A stretch of DNA of 64,000 nt from ZC4RG17 sp036259475 (GTDB taxonomy: Bacteria; Actinomycetota; Acidimicrobiia; Spongiisociales; ZC4RG35): positions 62,001-126,000 of the forward strand of contig DATABS010000021.1 of NCBI GenBank assembly GCA_036259475.1, written 5' to 3'. Below, piece by piece: positions 36,571-44,922 of this stretch. Made by a program: the position numbers and the translations under genes. The notes under the pieces are model-generated. The model saw nothing but the letters and a program-made list of their open reading frames with translations, had not been told where the DNA came from and did no database searches. Each line of letters begins with the position of its first letter. Positions within the stretch are counted from its first letter, which is position 1.

Positions 36571-37944
36571 TTGCCTGATGACAGACCGCTGAGCATCTGG
36601 CACGATCAGGGCCCGGCGCCGGATACGCGCCCGGCCCTGACCGGCGCCCGAGAGGCGGACGTGGTCATCGTCGGCGGCGGCTACACGGGCCTGTGGACCG
36701 CCTACTACCTCCTCCAGGACCAGCCCGACCTGGAGGTCGTGATCGTGGAGAGCCGCTTCTGCGGGTTCGGTGCCTCGGGCCGCAATGGGGGATGGGTGTC
36801 GTCCAAGTTCCCCGGGTCGAAAGCGGCGATGGCTGCTCATCACGGTCCGGAGGCGGTCGTCGCCTACCAGCGGGCGATGTTCGAGTCCATCGACGAGATC
36901 GGTCGGGTGGCCGAGGCCGAAGGCATCGACTGCGACTACCGCAAGGGTGGGATGCTGCTCTTCGCCACATCGGAGGCTCAGGTGCCGCGCCTGCGCGCCT
37001 ACATGGAGAGCCTCCGGCGGTGGGGATTCGCCGCCGACGAGGTCGAATGGCTGGACGCCGACGCCGCCCGCCGTCGGGCCGACGTGCGCGGAGCCCGGGC
37101 GGCGATGTTCACTCCCCATTGCGCCTCGATCCACCCGTGGCGGCTGGTGTCGGGCCTGGCGAAGGCGGTGGAGCTTCGCGGCGCCACGATCTATGAGCAC
37201 AGCCCCGTCCGGGCGATCGAGGCGGGAATGACCGTCACCGACGAAGGCGTCGTGCGGGCGCCCACCGTCTTGCGGTGCACGGAGGCGTTCACTGCCGATC
37301 TGGCCGGTCACGGTCGGACGCTGGCCCCGCTCTACTCGCTGATGATCGCCACCGAGCCCCTCCCCGAGGCCTGGTGGGAAGAGGTGGGTCTCCACCACGG
37401 CGAAACGTTCTCCGACGAGCGGCATCTGATCGTGTACGGACAGCGGACGGCCGATGGACGGTTCGCCTTCGGCGGCCGCGGGGCTCCCTACCACTTCGGC
37501 TCGTCGGTGCGGCCTGTCTGGGACGTCGACGAGCGCACCCATGACAACGTCCGCCGGGTCCTGTGGGAGTTGTTCCCCCAACTCGGCGATGCCCGGGTGA
37601 CCCATCGGTGGGGTGGGGCGGTGGCGGTCCCCCGCGATTGGAGAGTGTCGGTCGACCTCGACCCGGCAACCGGGCTGGGCCATGCCGGTGGCTATGTCGG
37701 TCAGGGGGTGACCAACGCCAACCTGGCAGGCCGCTCGTTGGCCGACCTCGTCGCCGGCACTCCCTCCGAGCGGACCCGTCTGCCCTTCGTCGGGCACCGG
37801 TGGCGCCGATGGGAGCCCGAGCCCCTGCGTTGGGCCGGTATCAACCTGGGGCGGGCGCTGGCTCCGATGGCCGATGCCGTCGAACGCCGCACCCAGCGGC
37901 CCTCCCGGCTCATCGGGGGGCTGCTCCACAAGCTGACCGGATGA
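36571..37944 (+). CDS. FAD-dependent amine/amino acid oxidoreductase (PuuB-like, DAO family)
   Basis: TTG 36571 starts 457 residues, 6 bp after the previous stop. The DAO-family dinucleotide site is VVIVGGGYTGLWTAYYL (about 31-47) with SGRNGGWVSS after it, the pattern of gamma-glutamylputrescine oxidase and related enzymes. The C-terminal GGAVAVPRDW and HAGGYVGQGVTNANLAGR also fit. It would oxidise a secondary or primary amine to aldehyde, feeding the ALDH of the same operon. Overlaps the next gene by 4 bp. Confidence 0.87.
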   Translation: MPDDRPLSIWHDQGPAPDTRPALTGAREADVVIVGGGYTGLWTAYYLLQDQPDLEVVIVESRFCGFGASGRNGGWVSSKFPGSKAAMAAHHGPEAVVAYQRAMFESIDEIGRVAEAEGIDCDYRKGGMLLFATSEAQVPRLRAYMESLRRWGFAADEVEWLDADAARRRADVRGARAAMFTPHCASIHPWRLVSGLAKAVELRGATIYEHSPVRAIEAGMTVTDEGVVRAPTVLRCTEAFTADLAGHGRTLAPLYSLMIATEPLPEAWWEEVGLHHGETFSDERHLIVYGQRTADGRFAFGGRGAPYHFGSSVRPVWDVDERTHDNVRRVLWELFPQLGDARVTHRWGGAVAVPRDWRVSVDLDPATGLGHAGGYVGQGVTNANLAGRSLADLVAGTPSERTRLPFVGHRWRRWEPEPLRWAGINLGRALAPMADAVERRTQRPSRLIGGLLHKLTG

Positions 37945-38573
37945 CCTGGGCGGAGGCTCTCGGCTACCTGGCTTCGTTGCTGGTGATCGCCAGCCTCACC
38001 CAGACCCGCATCCTCTGGCTGCGAGTCCTCAGCCTCTCCGGCTCGGTCGTGTTCACGGTTTACGCCGTCCTCATCGACGCCGTCCCCATCGTCATCACCA
38101 ACGTCGTGCTGTTCACGATCAACCTGTGGCACCTGTGGAAGATCCTCGGCGGCCGCGAGGAGTTCTCCCTTCTCGCATTGGATTTCGATTCTGCCTATCT
38201 GCGTCGCTTCCTGGAGTTCCACGCCGACGACATCGCCGCTTCCCAACCGGACTTCTCAGGAATGCGCGAGGGCGACACGGTGGTGATGGTCCTGCGGGAC
38301 ATGGTCCCGACCGTCGTGGTCGTGGGCCGGCCCAGCAACGGTGACTTCCGGGTCTTCCTGGACTACGCCATTCCGAGCTACCGGGACTTCAAGGGCGGCA
38401 AGTGGCTGTATGAGCGTCGGGCCGACTTCTTCCACCAGATGGACGTCGACTCGATCGTCGCCACGGGCCTGACCCGCACACAGACGCGCTATCTGTCGCG
38501 AGCCGGCTTCCGACGACGCCCGGACGGCAAATGGACACGCCGGGTGGGCCACCCCACAAACCTTCCCGCCTGA
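37941..38573 (+). CDS. YgjV-like membrane protein
   Basis: ATG 37941 overlaps the oxidase stop (ATGA); 210 residues. Residues 1-75 have three membrane helices with the motif of YgjV-like inner membrane proteins (SLTQTRILWLRVLSLSGSVVFTVYAVLI, NVVLFTINLWHLWKIL). Residues 90-210 are soluble and of unknown fold. It closes the ALDH-aminotransferase-oxidase operon; its job is unknown. Confidence 0.75.
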   Translation: MTWAEALGYLASLLVIASLTQTRILWLRVLSLSGSVVFTVYAVLIDAVPIVITNVVLFTINLWHLWKILGGREEFSLLALDFDSAYLRRFLEFHADDIAASQPDFSGMREGDTVVMVLRDMVPTVVVVGRPSNGDFRVFLDYAIPSYRDFKGGKWLYERRADFFHQMDVDSIVATGLTRTQTRYLSRAGFRRRPDGKWTRRVGHPTNLPA

Positions 38574-38582
38574 CCGGCGCGG

Positions 38583-39599
38583 TCAGCCGACCTCGGCGGG
38601 CGAGAAGACCCACACCTCCTCTTCGCCCAGCTCGTCCTGGAAGGACCGAACCTGGCGGCCGATCAAGGTGTCATCTCCGTCCCAGACCACCAGGGCCTCG
38701 TCGGCGTGGCGGGCCAGCCAGGCGTCGCGCCGCTTGAACGCCGCCGCCACCTTGGCGTTCGAGTCGGGCTGGGCATTCTGGAGGGTGACCGTCTCGTCGG
38801 CACCGTTCAATAGTTCCCGGTAGCGGCGTTTGGACACCTCCGGCCAGCGGTCCTCGAGGCGAGGAAAGGCCAGGACCGCCACGTAGGGCACCCCGGCGTC
38901 CCGGGCCGCTTCGGCACCCAGAGTCTCTGCTCCCAGCCCCAGGCCGCTCAAGAGCTTGAGATCGGGATGCAACTTGCGCTTCGCCATGAGGATGTCGATC
39001 AGATGGTCACGCACCGCCCGGCTGGTTTCGTTCTCTTCGTACCCGCCCAGGTCGATGGGGCGGTGGCCCGTGACGACCAGCAGGTGACCGGCCGGACCGT
39101 CGGTCGCTTTTTGGCGCTCGCGGCCGGCGACATCAGGCGGACCGACGTCCGTCGGCGTCTCGTTCCCGCGGCGGCCGCGCTGGCTGTCGGCGGCCTCCAC
39201 CGCCAGCCGGTCGGCCAGGTCGTTCCAGCGGTCACCGGAGTGGCCCTTGACCCAGCGAAAGACGATGTGCCGGCGGCGCACCTCACCCACGAGCGGCTCC
39301 CACAGGTCCCGGTTGGCTACGGGCTTTCTCGATGACGTGACCCAATCCCGGGCGATCCACCCCTCCCACCAGCGGTCACGAAAGCAGTTGACCACATAGC
39401 TCGAGTCGGACACGACCTCGAGTGGCCCCTCCAGGGTCCGAACGGCGTCCAGCGCGGCGGACAACTCCATGCGCTGGTTCGTCGTCTTCGGCTCTGCCCC
39501 GGACGCGAACGGGCCGTCAGGGACGATCCACGACCAGCCTCCCGGCCCCGGATTGCCCCGACACGCTCCGTCGGTGTACACGATGGTTCGATCTGCCAC
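38583..39599 (-). CDS. RNase HI fused to SLOG (YpsA/DUF1273-like) domain
   Basis: GTG 39599 gives 338 residues with two domains. Residues 1-137 are type I RNase H with a full active site: Asp10 (YTDGACRGN), Glu45 (QRMELSAAL), Asp65 (VVSDSSYVV), Asp130 and His120 (KGHSGDRWNDLAD). A charged linker (138-170) leads to a Rossmann-like region with VTGHRPIDLGGY, LKLLSGLGLGAETLGAEAARDAGVPYVAVLAF and DALVVWDGDD-like segments, as in the SLOG/YpsA nucleotide-binding family. RNase HI cuts RNA in RNA-DNA hybrids; the SLOG part may sense a nucleotide ligand. The fusion is uncommon. Confidence 0.85.
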   Translation of the reverse strand: MADRTIVYTDGACRGNPGPGGWSWIVPDGPFASGAEPKTTNQRMELSAALDAVRTLEGPLEVVSDSSYVVNCFRDRWWEGWIARDWVTSSRKPVANRDLWEPLVGEVRRRHIVFRWVKGHSGDRWNDLADRLAVEAADSQRGRRGNETPTDVGPPDVAGRERQKATDGPAGHLLVVTGHRPIDLGGYEENETSRAVRDHLIDILMAKRKLHPDLKLLSGLGLGAETLGAEAARDAGVPYVAVLAFPRLEDRWPEVSKRRYRELLNGADETVTLQNAQPDSNAKVAAAFKRRDAWLARHADEALVVWDGDDTLIGRQVRSFQDELGEEEVWVFSPAEVG

Positions 39600-39627
39600 C
39601 GGGCGATGATGCCACGTCGGGGCCGAG

Positions 39628-40185
39628 TCAGGCTCCGGCCCGGCGCCGCTCCCGGTGGGCGGCGACGTTTTCCCGATTGCGGCATGTATCGGAGCAATGC
39701 CGCCTCGATCGGTTGCGTGACGTGTCGACGTAGACGTCGCCACAGTCCGGTGAGCGGCAGACTCCCAGGCGGTCGAAGCCTTCGTCGGCTATCACCGTGG
39801 CGAGCCCCATCGCGGTCACCACCGCCAGCCAATCCGTGAGTGAGCCGTCCTCACACTCGAAATGGAGATGAGGGGACTGCCCATGAGTCGACAGCGACGG
39901 CGTGGCCTTGTGCCGCGCCAAGAGACGGTTGATCTGCTCGGCAGCGGAGGTGGCGTCGGGTGCCTCGAAAACTGCTTTGAGGTCGTCCCGCAGGCTCCGT
40001 ACGGGCGGCAGATCGTCGGCGCGGGGAGGAGGGAAGTCGTCTCTCCACACTCCGGCGCTGTCGTCCAGGAGTCGACTCAGATCGTCCTCCGTCTCGAGAT
40101 GCTCCGTGCGGGACACCCATCCAAATGTGTTGACGAGCTCCACCGCCAGGCGGACCGGATCGTCTGTGTAATGAGCAAAATCCAT
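39628..40185 (-). CDS. CGNR zinc finger regulator (ABATE-type N-terminal domain)
   Basis: ATG 40185 gives 185 residues. The N-terminal two thirds start DFAHYTDDPVRLAVELVNTFGW, typical of the stress-linked ABATE domain. The C-terminal zinc finger is CRSPDCGDVYVDTSRNRSRRHCSDTC followed by RNRENVAAHR, the CGNR hallmark. Such proteins are thought to be DNA-binding regulators with bound zinc. It is divergent from a 61-aa protein gene across a spacer that carries a perfect GATTAC-C-GTAATC palindrome. Confidence 0.9.
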   Translation of the reverse strand: MDFAHYTDDPVRLAVELVNTFGWVSRTEHLETEDDLSRLLDDSAGVWRDDFPPPRADDLPPVRSLRDDLKAVFEAPDATSAAEQINRLLARHKATPSLSTHGQSPHLHFECEDGSLTDWLAVVTAMGLATVIADEGFDRLGVCRSPDCGDVYVDTSRNRSRRHCSDTCRNRENVAAHRERRRAGA

Positions 40186-40205
40186 TTGACTACTTACAAG
40201 AGGCG

Positions 40206-40242
40206 GATTACCGTAATCAGTGTAACCGCTAAAGGCGATTAC
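40206..40242. promoter_or_regulatory. Paired inverted repeats, candidate CGNR operator
   Basis: GATTAC (40206-40211), C, GTAATC (40213-40218) form a perfect palindrome. Next to it GTAACCGC (40222-40229) and GGCGATTAC (40234-40242) form a second, imperfect one using the same half-site. A TTGACT at 40186 could be a -35 element for the rightward gene, which would put the first palindrome over the -10 position. Binding by the divergent CGNR protein is inferred. Confidence 0.5.
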
Positions 40243-40260
40243 GAAAAGAGGAGGTACGAG

Positions 40261-40446
40261 ATGATGGCCGTCTACTGCGACGAGCTGAACAAGAGGGCGC
40301 TGGTGGATCTCCAGTCGCTCACTGAGCTCCAGGGTGACAACGGGCGTCTGAGCCTGACCTACCAGTGCATCTGCGGCCGCCGAGGCCGGATGCTCACCGG
40401 TCGGGATCGCTTTGCCGGCGGCATGAGCGGGCACATCGCGGAGTAA
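40261..40446 (+). CDS. 61-aa cysteine-containing small protein
   Basis: ATG 40261 with GAGGAGG ten bases upstream, an excellent ribosome site. The 61-aa product has three cysteines (AVYCDELN and QCICGRRGR) and reads as a small zinc-ribbon-like or metal-binding strand protein: VYCDELNKRALVD, LTYQCICGRRGRML. It is not a known family to me. The divergent CGNR gene and shared palindromes suggest that it is the regulator's main target. The ThDP enzyme gene starts 44 bp downstream. Confidence 0.65.
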   Translation: MMAVYCDELNKRALVDLQSLTELQGDNGRLSLTYQCICGRRGRMLTGRDRFAGGMSGHIAE

Positions 40447-40490
40447 CCCGACTCACCGCCGACAACTCGACACCCGGTAGTGTCGGGGCG

Positions 40491-42119
40491 ATGGCCAAGG
40501 TACACGGCGGCACTTTGATCGCCCGAGCCCTCAAGCGTGAGGGCGTCGACACTCTCTTCACCCTGACCGGGGGCCACATCGTCCCCATCCTCGACGGATG
40601 CGCCCAAGAAGGGATCCGCATCGTCGACGTCCGTCACGAGCAGGCCGCGGCCCATGCCGCCGAGGCCTACTCCCGTCTCACCGGTCGGCTGGGGGTGGCG
40701 GCCGTCACGGCCGGTCCGGGAGTGACCGATGCCGTGACCGGTGTTGCCAACGCCTTCTACTCCAATACTCCGCTCTTGCTCCTCGGCGGCCGTCATCTCA
40801 CCCGCCAGGAGCTCATGGGGGGACTGCAGGAGATGGACCACCCTAGGATGTTCCACTCCATAACCGCCTGGGCGGCCACCGCCTGGCAACTGGATCGTCT
40901 GCCTGACTACATCGCCACGGCCGCCCGCAGGGCCTTCGCTGGACGCGGGGGACCGGTGTTCCTCGACCTGCCGATGGACGTCCAGTTCGACATGGTAGAA
41001 GAGGACGCCGTCACCTTCCCCACGGACTACCGCACCAACACCCTTGCCGGTGCCGACGCCTCCACCCTGGAGGCGATCGTGGAGCGCCTGGCGGCGGCCG
41101 AACGGCCGATGATCTTCGCCGGAGCGGGCTCGCGTCCCGGTTCGAACAATGACTATCCCGCGCTGGTGGAGGCGCTGGGAGCTCCCACCTACCTCAACAG
41201 CCGCGCCCGAGGGTCCCTGCCCTACGGCCACCCCCTTCTCGGCAACCACACGCGAAGCCAGGCCATGGCGGAAGCCGATGTCGTCCTCGCCCTGGGAGTC
41301 GACTGGGATTTCCGGGCTGGCTACGGACAGAAGGTCGGAGCGGATGCGTTCGTGATCCAGGTCGATGCCGACCCGTCCAAGATCGGCTGGAACCGCCCCG
41401 CCCATCTGGGAGTGGTGGCGGATCCCGCCCGCGTGGTGGCGCAACTCGTCGGTGAGGCAGGCCGATTCGCCGGCAGGACCGGGACGTGGGCGGAGGGAGT
41501 GATGGACGCCGACCAGGCGAAGCAAACGGAATTCGACCGGCAAGCCGATGACGACTCCTCCCCGGTCAACCCCCAGCGGTTCGCCCGGGATGTGGCCCAG
41601 TTCTTCGGCCCGGATGCGATCGTGGCCGTCGACGGAGGCGACATCGTCTCGACCACCGCCCGCTGGCTGCAGGTATCTCGCCCCGGGCACGTGCTCGACC
41701 CCGGCCCCTTCGGCACGTTGGGTACCGGGCCCCCGTTCGCCATCGCCGCCAAGGTGGCGTTCCCCGAGGCCCGGGTCGGAATCGTGTACGGCGACGGAGC
41801 CTTCGGATTCAACGGTTTCGAGTACGACACGATGGTCCGACTCGACCTGCCCATCGTTGGAGTGATGGGCAATGACGGCGTATGGAACAACATCAAGACG
41901 TTCCACCGGTTCAGCTTCCCTGAGCGGCTCGTCGCCACCGATCTCGGGCGCCGGCCCTACCACGAGATGGTCGCTGGCCTTGGAGGCCATGGTGAGATGG
42001 TGGACGATCCGGCCGAACTCTCTCCCGCCATGAAGCGGGCCGAGGCATCGGGACGACCGGCCCTCGTGAACGTCCACCTGGCGGAGACGATGCGGATGTC
42101 CTCCAATTACAGTCAGTGA
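40491..42119 (+). CDS. Thiamine diphosphate-dependent enzyme (acetolactate synthase-like)
   Basis: ATG 40491 gives 542 residues in the three-domain ThDP order. The activating glutamate is in VRHEQAAAHAAEAY (Glu50). The middle domain (about 185-320) lacks an obvious FAD role. The ThDP motif is IVYGDGAFGFNGFEYDTMVRLDLPIVGVMGNDG. It resembles acetolactate synthase, oxalyl-CoA decarboxylase and glyoxylate carboligase relatives; no regulatory subunit gene follows, so biosynthetic AHAS is unlikely. Followed after 3 bp by an SRPBCC gene. Confidence 0.85.
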   Translation: MAKVHGGTLIARALKREGVDTLFTLTGGHIVPILDGCAQEGIRIVDVRHEQAAAHAAEAYSRLTGRLGVAAVTAGPGVTDAVTGVANAFYSNTPLLLLGGRHLTRQELMGGLQEMDHPRMFHSITAWAATAWQLDRLPDYIATAARRAFAGRGGPVFLDLPMDVQFDMVEEDAVTFPTDYRTNTLAGADASTLEAIVERLAAAERPMIFAGAGSRPGSNNDYPALVEALGAPTYLNSRARGSLPYGHPLLGNHTRSQAMAEADVVLALGVDWDFRAGYGQKVGADAFVIQVDADPSKIGWNRPAHLGVVADPARVVAQLVGEAGRFAGRTGTWAEGVMDADQAKQTEFDRQADDDSSPVNPQRFARDVAQFFGPDAIVAVDGGDIVSTTARWLQVSRPGHVLDPGPFGTLGTGPPFAIAAKVAFPEARVGIVYGDGAFGFNGFEYDTMVRLDLPIVGVMGNDGVWNNIKTFHRFSFPERLVATDLGRRPYHEMVAGLGGHGEMVDDPAELSPAMKRAEASGRPALVNVHLAETMRMSSNYSQ

Positions 42120-42122
42120 CCC

Positions 42123-42653
42123 ATGGCCCGGTACCACTTCGTCACCTATCTGAGGTTTGGTGCCGTGCCCAAGCGGGTCTGGGATGGCCTGATCCAGGTC
42201 CCGGAATGGCCGTCATGGTGGAAGTGGCTGGAGCGGGTCGACGTCATGGACCGGGGCGACGCCGATGGCCTGGGAGCCGTTTTTCGTCAGTGCATAGCCA
42301 CCCCGCTCTTCTACAAGCTGACCTGGCAGACGGAAATCGTCAAGCGGGTCGACCCGACGTTCATCCAACTGGATTCCTCGGGTGATCTCCAGGGCGTGGG
42401 CCAATTCCGGCTGCGTGACGCCGAGCAAGGCGAGACCGAGCTTTCCTTCATCTGGCTGGTGGAGACCGGTAAGCGCTGGATGAATCTCCTGGCGCCGGTC
42501 GGTCGCCCGGTGTTCAATTACGCCCATGACCGATTGATGACGGATTTCGGCGTCGGTCTCGCCGCCGCTATCGGCACCGACCTCCTGGCCGTGGAAAACG
42601 TCACGGTGGAGCCGGGAGCTGATGGGTTCTACCAACTGCCGGATGGCGATTGA
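42123..42653 (+). CDS. SRPBCC (START-like) family protein
   Basis: A 176-aa protein beginning 3 bp after the ThDP enzyme gene. The pattern RVWDGLIQVPEWPSWWKWLERV near the N-terminus is the classical polyketide cyclase/dehydrase opening, and the long last helix (RPVFNYAHDRLMTDFGVGLAAAIG) closes the hydrophobic cavity. It may bind a hydrophobic small molecule. Ligand unknown; proximity suggests a link with the ThDP enzyme. Confidence 0.8.
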   Translation: MARYHFVTYLRFGAVPKRVWDGLIQVPEWPSWWKWLERVDVMDRGDADGLGAVFRQCIATPLFYKLTWQTEIVKRVDPTFIQLDSSGDLQGVGQFRLRDAEQGETELSFIWLVETGKRWMNLLAPVGRPVFNYAHDRLMTDFGVGLAAAIGTDLLAVENVTVEPGADGFYQLPDGD

Positions 42654-42700
42654 CGCGGGAATCGCGAAGATAGGGTGTCGGAAGTCGGTGCGCCGGCCGG

Positions 42701-43519
42701 ATGCGGTCGACTACATTCCTGCCCGTGGGTGGGCTATCCCTCGAGGCCGCGACCCTTGGGCTGGGCGCGGCATTGGCTGTGACGATGTTCGTCTCCCTGG
42801 TCGCGCGCGTCTGGTTGGTCCGGGGTAGCGAGACACCTGACGAACTCACCCTCTACCAGGTCGCGATGCTGGCCGGTGGCAAGGGAAGGGCATCTGACGT
42901 GGCGCTCGCATTCCTCACCTGGTCGGGGATGGTCGAGGTCCGGGAATCGACCGATCGTCTGGTCAGAGTCGCCGGGGTGAACACCGTGCCAGATCTGCAC
43001 GCCATCGAGCTGGCCGTGCTGGGAGCGATCGACACCGCCGGTGTCCGCCCCGAGGCGGCGATGGGAGCGGGCAGGATGGCCGCTCACGACCACGTCGACG
43101 GCCTGGCCGGACTGGTGGTCGACGCTCGATCAGGCGCGCTGGTGGACCTCGGCGTCGCAGCCGGGAGCGCGGCGGTGGTGGGCGCCGGCGGCTACTGGCT
43201 CTCCGCCAGAGGGGATTCGGAGGGGTTCCTGCTCCTCCTCATGGTGGCTGCGGTGGTGTACGCCGCGTGGTGGTTCGTCAGCGGACGGCCTCGCCGCACG
43301 ACCGAAGGACAGGAACTGCTCGAGGTGATGCGGCGTGGCTTCGACGACGATCTGCACATTGCAGCCATCGGCGTTACCAGCCTCCCGGTCGAGCGGGCCA
43401 TGCACATCATCGCCCTCTACGGCCGGGATGCCCTCACCGGAGGCCTTTCGGGATTGAGAAAGGTCATGACCGGCAACCCGGCCCCCGTTCCGGTGGTGCG
43501 TTCTTCGCTGAGTCTGTGA
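42701..43519 (+). CDS. TIGR04222-type membrane protein
   Basis: A 272-aa protein from ATG 42701 (GTG 42725 is an alternative start). An N-terminal membrane helix (about 15-40) is followed by the TIGR04222 hallmark ELTLYQVAMLAGGKGRASDVALAFLTWSGMVEV, then a soluble winged-helix-like part, two membrane helices (about 148-188) and a C-terminal tail with further helices. Families of this kind are known from actinobacteria and cyanobacteria, without assigned function. It ends 1 bp before the convergent uppP. Confidence 0.75.
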   Translation: MRSTTFLPVGGLSLEAATLGLGAALAVTMFVSLVARVWLVRGSETPDELTLYQVAMLAGGKGRASDVALAFLTWSGMVEVRESTDRLVRVAGVNTVPDLHAIELAVLGAIDTAGVRPEAAMGAGRMAAHDHVDGLAGLVVDARSGALVDLGVAAGSAAVVGAGGYWLSARGDSEGFLLLLMVAAVVYAAWWFVSGRPRRTTEGQELLEVMRRGFDDDLHIAAIGVTSLPVERAMHIIALYGRDALTGGLSGLRKVMTGNPAPVPVVRSSLSL

Positions 43520-43520
43520 T

Positions 43521-44294
43521 CTAGAGAAGGACGATGGCGGCGACACCGACCACCATCGCGTAGACGGCGAAGGGGATGAGGCCGACCCGGCGCAGCGCGG
43601 CGAGGACGAGCGCGATGGCGGCGTAGCCCGACACCGCCGCCACCACCAGCCCGACGATCAGCGACGGCTCGAGACCGCCCGACTCGGAGACGTCCACCAG
43701 CGACAGCAGCCCACCGCCGGCGATCGTGGGGATGCCCAAGAGGAACGAGTACCGCGCCGCCTCGGCCGGGCTCAGCCCCCGGGCGGTTCCGGCCACGATC
43801 GTGGAGCCCGAGCGGCTGACCCCTGGAATAAGGGCCACGGCTTGGGCCAGGCCGACCACGACGGCGTCGATCGGTCGGGCTTGTTCCAGGACGCGCCGGC
43901 CGCCTAAGAGGCGGCTGCCGACGAGGAGGATCAGGGCGGTGCCGAGCAAGGCCACCCCGACGAGCCGGGGATCATCCTGGAGCCGCTCCAACGGGTCGCG
44001 GAGCGGTAAGCCGATCAGGGCGGGGATCGTGCCGATGATCAGGAGGAGCCAGAGGCGGCGGGAGTCTCGATCGTGCCTGAAGCGCAGGAGCCGAAGCACG
44101 TCGGAGCGGAAGTAGACGAGCACGGCGGCCAGTGTGCCGAGGTGCAGGACCGCCGACACGGCGAGCGACGGCTCTTCGAGTTCCAGCCCGGCCGCGCTGA
44201 GAAAGGCCGGCACCAGGACCAGGTGACCGGACGAGGAGATCGGAAGGAACTCGGTCAGACCCTGGACGAGCCCCCAGATGATGGCGGACAGCAC
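43521..44294 (-). CDS. uppP: Undecaprenyl-diphosphatase UppP (BacA)
   Basis: A 257-aa integral membrane enzyme that recycles undecaprenyl pyrophosphate for cell-wall synthesis and can give bacitracin tolerance. The two conserved motifs are present: GLTEFLPISSSGHL near the start and ALIPGVSRSGSTIVAG in the middle. Around eight membrane helices. The next gene upstream on the same strand is a SAF-domain protein, 11 bp away, so the two may be cotranscribed. Confidence 0.95.
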   Translation of the reverse strand: MLSAIIWGLVQGLTEFLPISSSGHLVLVPAFLSAAGLELEEPSLAVSAVLHLGTLAAVLVYFRSDVLRLLRFRHDRDSRRLWLLLIIGTIPALIGLPLRDPLERLQDDPRLVGVALLGTALILLVGSRLLGGRRVLEQARPIDAVVVGLAQAVALIPGVSRSGSTIVAGTARGLSPAEAARYSFLLGIPTIAGGGLLSLVDVSESGGLEPSLIVGLVVAAVSGYAAIALVLAALRRVGLIPFAVYAMVVGVAAIVLL

Positions 44295-44305
44295 GGTCGG
44301 GCACG

Positions 44306-44833
44306 TTACCGGCCCGCTGTCTCAACTCCGATCACCAGGCGGTTCTCCGCCGCGGCGGCGGCCGCCGCTCCTACCCACTCGGGGGGCACGGCAACGACTC
44401 CGACTTGCGACCCGAACGCGTCCTCGCCCCCTGCCTCCAGCACCCGGGCATCGAACTCGACCGGCGCCGAGGACTCGCCGAGGATGATTCCGGTGGCGGC
44501 GGATCCGGGGCCGACATGGGCCGGGACCGGCGCCTCGATCAGGAGCCATCCCGACGGAATCACCGGCTCGGTCACCATGGATGCGACGAGCGGATCGCCC
44601 TCCTTCAGGTCAGCGGCTGCTACGCCTCTCGGCTCGATGGTCTGGATGGGAGCGGCGGGAACCGTCCGGTACTCGACATGTTCAGGGCCGAGGCGGGTTC
44701 CCGCCGCCACGTCGGACACCAGGAACGCCATCGAGGTAGTAGGAGGGGGCGCCAACTCGGACCAGGCAGCTACCGCCACCAGGCAGCCGGCCGCCACCCA
44801 GCGGATGATCGGGGGCCGTTCGAGCCACAGCAC
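44306..44833 (-). CDS. SAF domain protein with N-terminal membrane anchor
   Basis: A 175-aa protein with one N-terminal membrane helix (about 10-28) and a SAF domain: FLVSDVAAGTRLGPEHVEYRTVP, then LKEGDPLVASMVTEPVIPSGW. SAF domains are found in pilus assembly protein CpaB and in antifreeze-like proteins, often on the outer face of the membrane. No other pilus genes are nearby, so a pilus role is not supported here. Confidence 0.75.
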   Translation of the reverse strand: MLWLERPPIIRWVAAGCLVAVAAWSELAPPPTTSMAFLVSDVAAGTRLGPEHVEYRTVPAAPIQTIEPRGVAAADLKEGDPLVASMVTEPVIPSGWLLIEAPVPAHVGPGSAATGIILGESSAPVEFDARVLEAGGEDAFGSQVGVVAVPPEWVGAAAAAAAENRLVIGVETAGR

Positions 44834-44922
44834 ACCGTCAACCTACGGCACGAGCCGAAGGGGTTGAAGGGGTGCGTTGTCAACGCCGACGATCGTCAAA
44901 TGCGACCAGGGAAGGCGGGCCC

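Noticed and set aside
35770..37929. Open minus-strand frame of 719 codons
   Set aside because: Antisense to the aminotransferase and FAD oxidase genes, with His/Gly/Arg-rich non-protein-like composition.
40491..42119. Biosynthetic acetohydroxyacid synthase (ilvB)
   Set aside because: No small regulatory subunit or ilv genes nearby, and the neighbours are an SRPBCC protein and a small Cys protein.
40359..42137. Open minus-strand frame of 592 codons
   Set aside because: It is antisense to the well-supported ThDP enzyme gene and has no recognisable domain; a GC-rich codon-position artefact.
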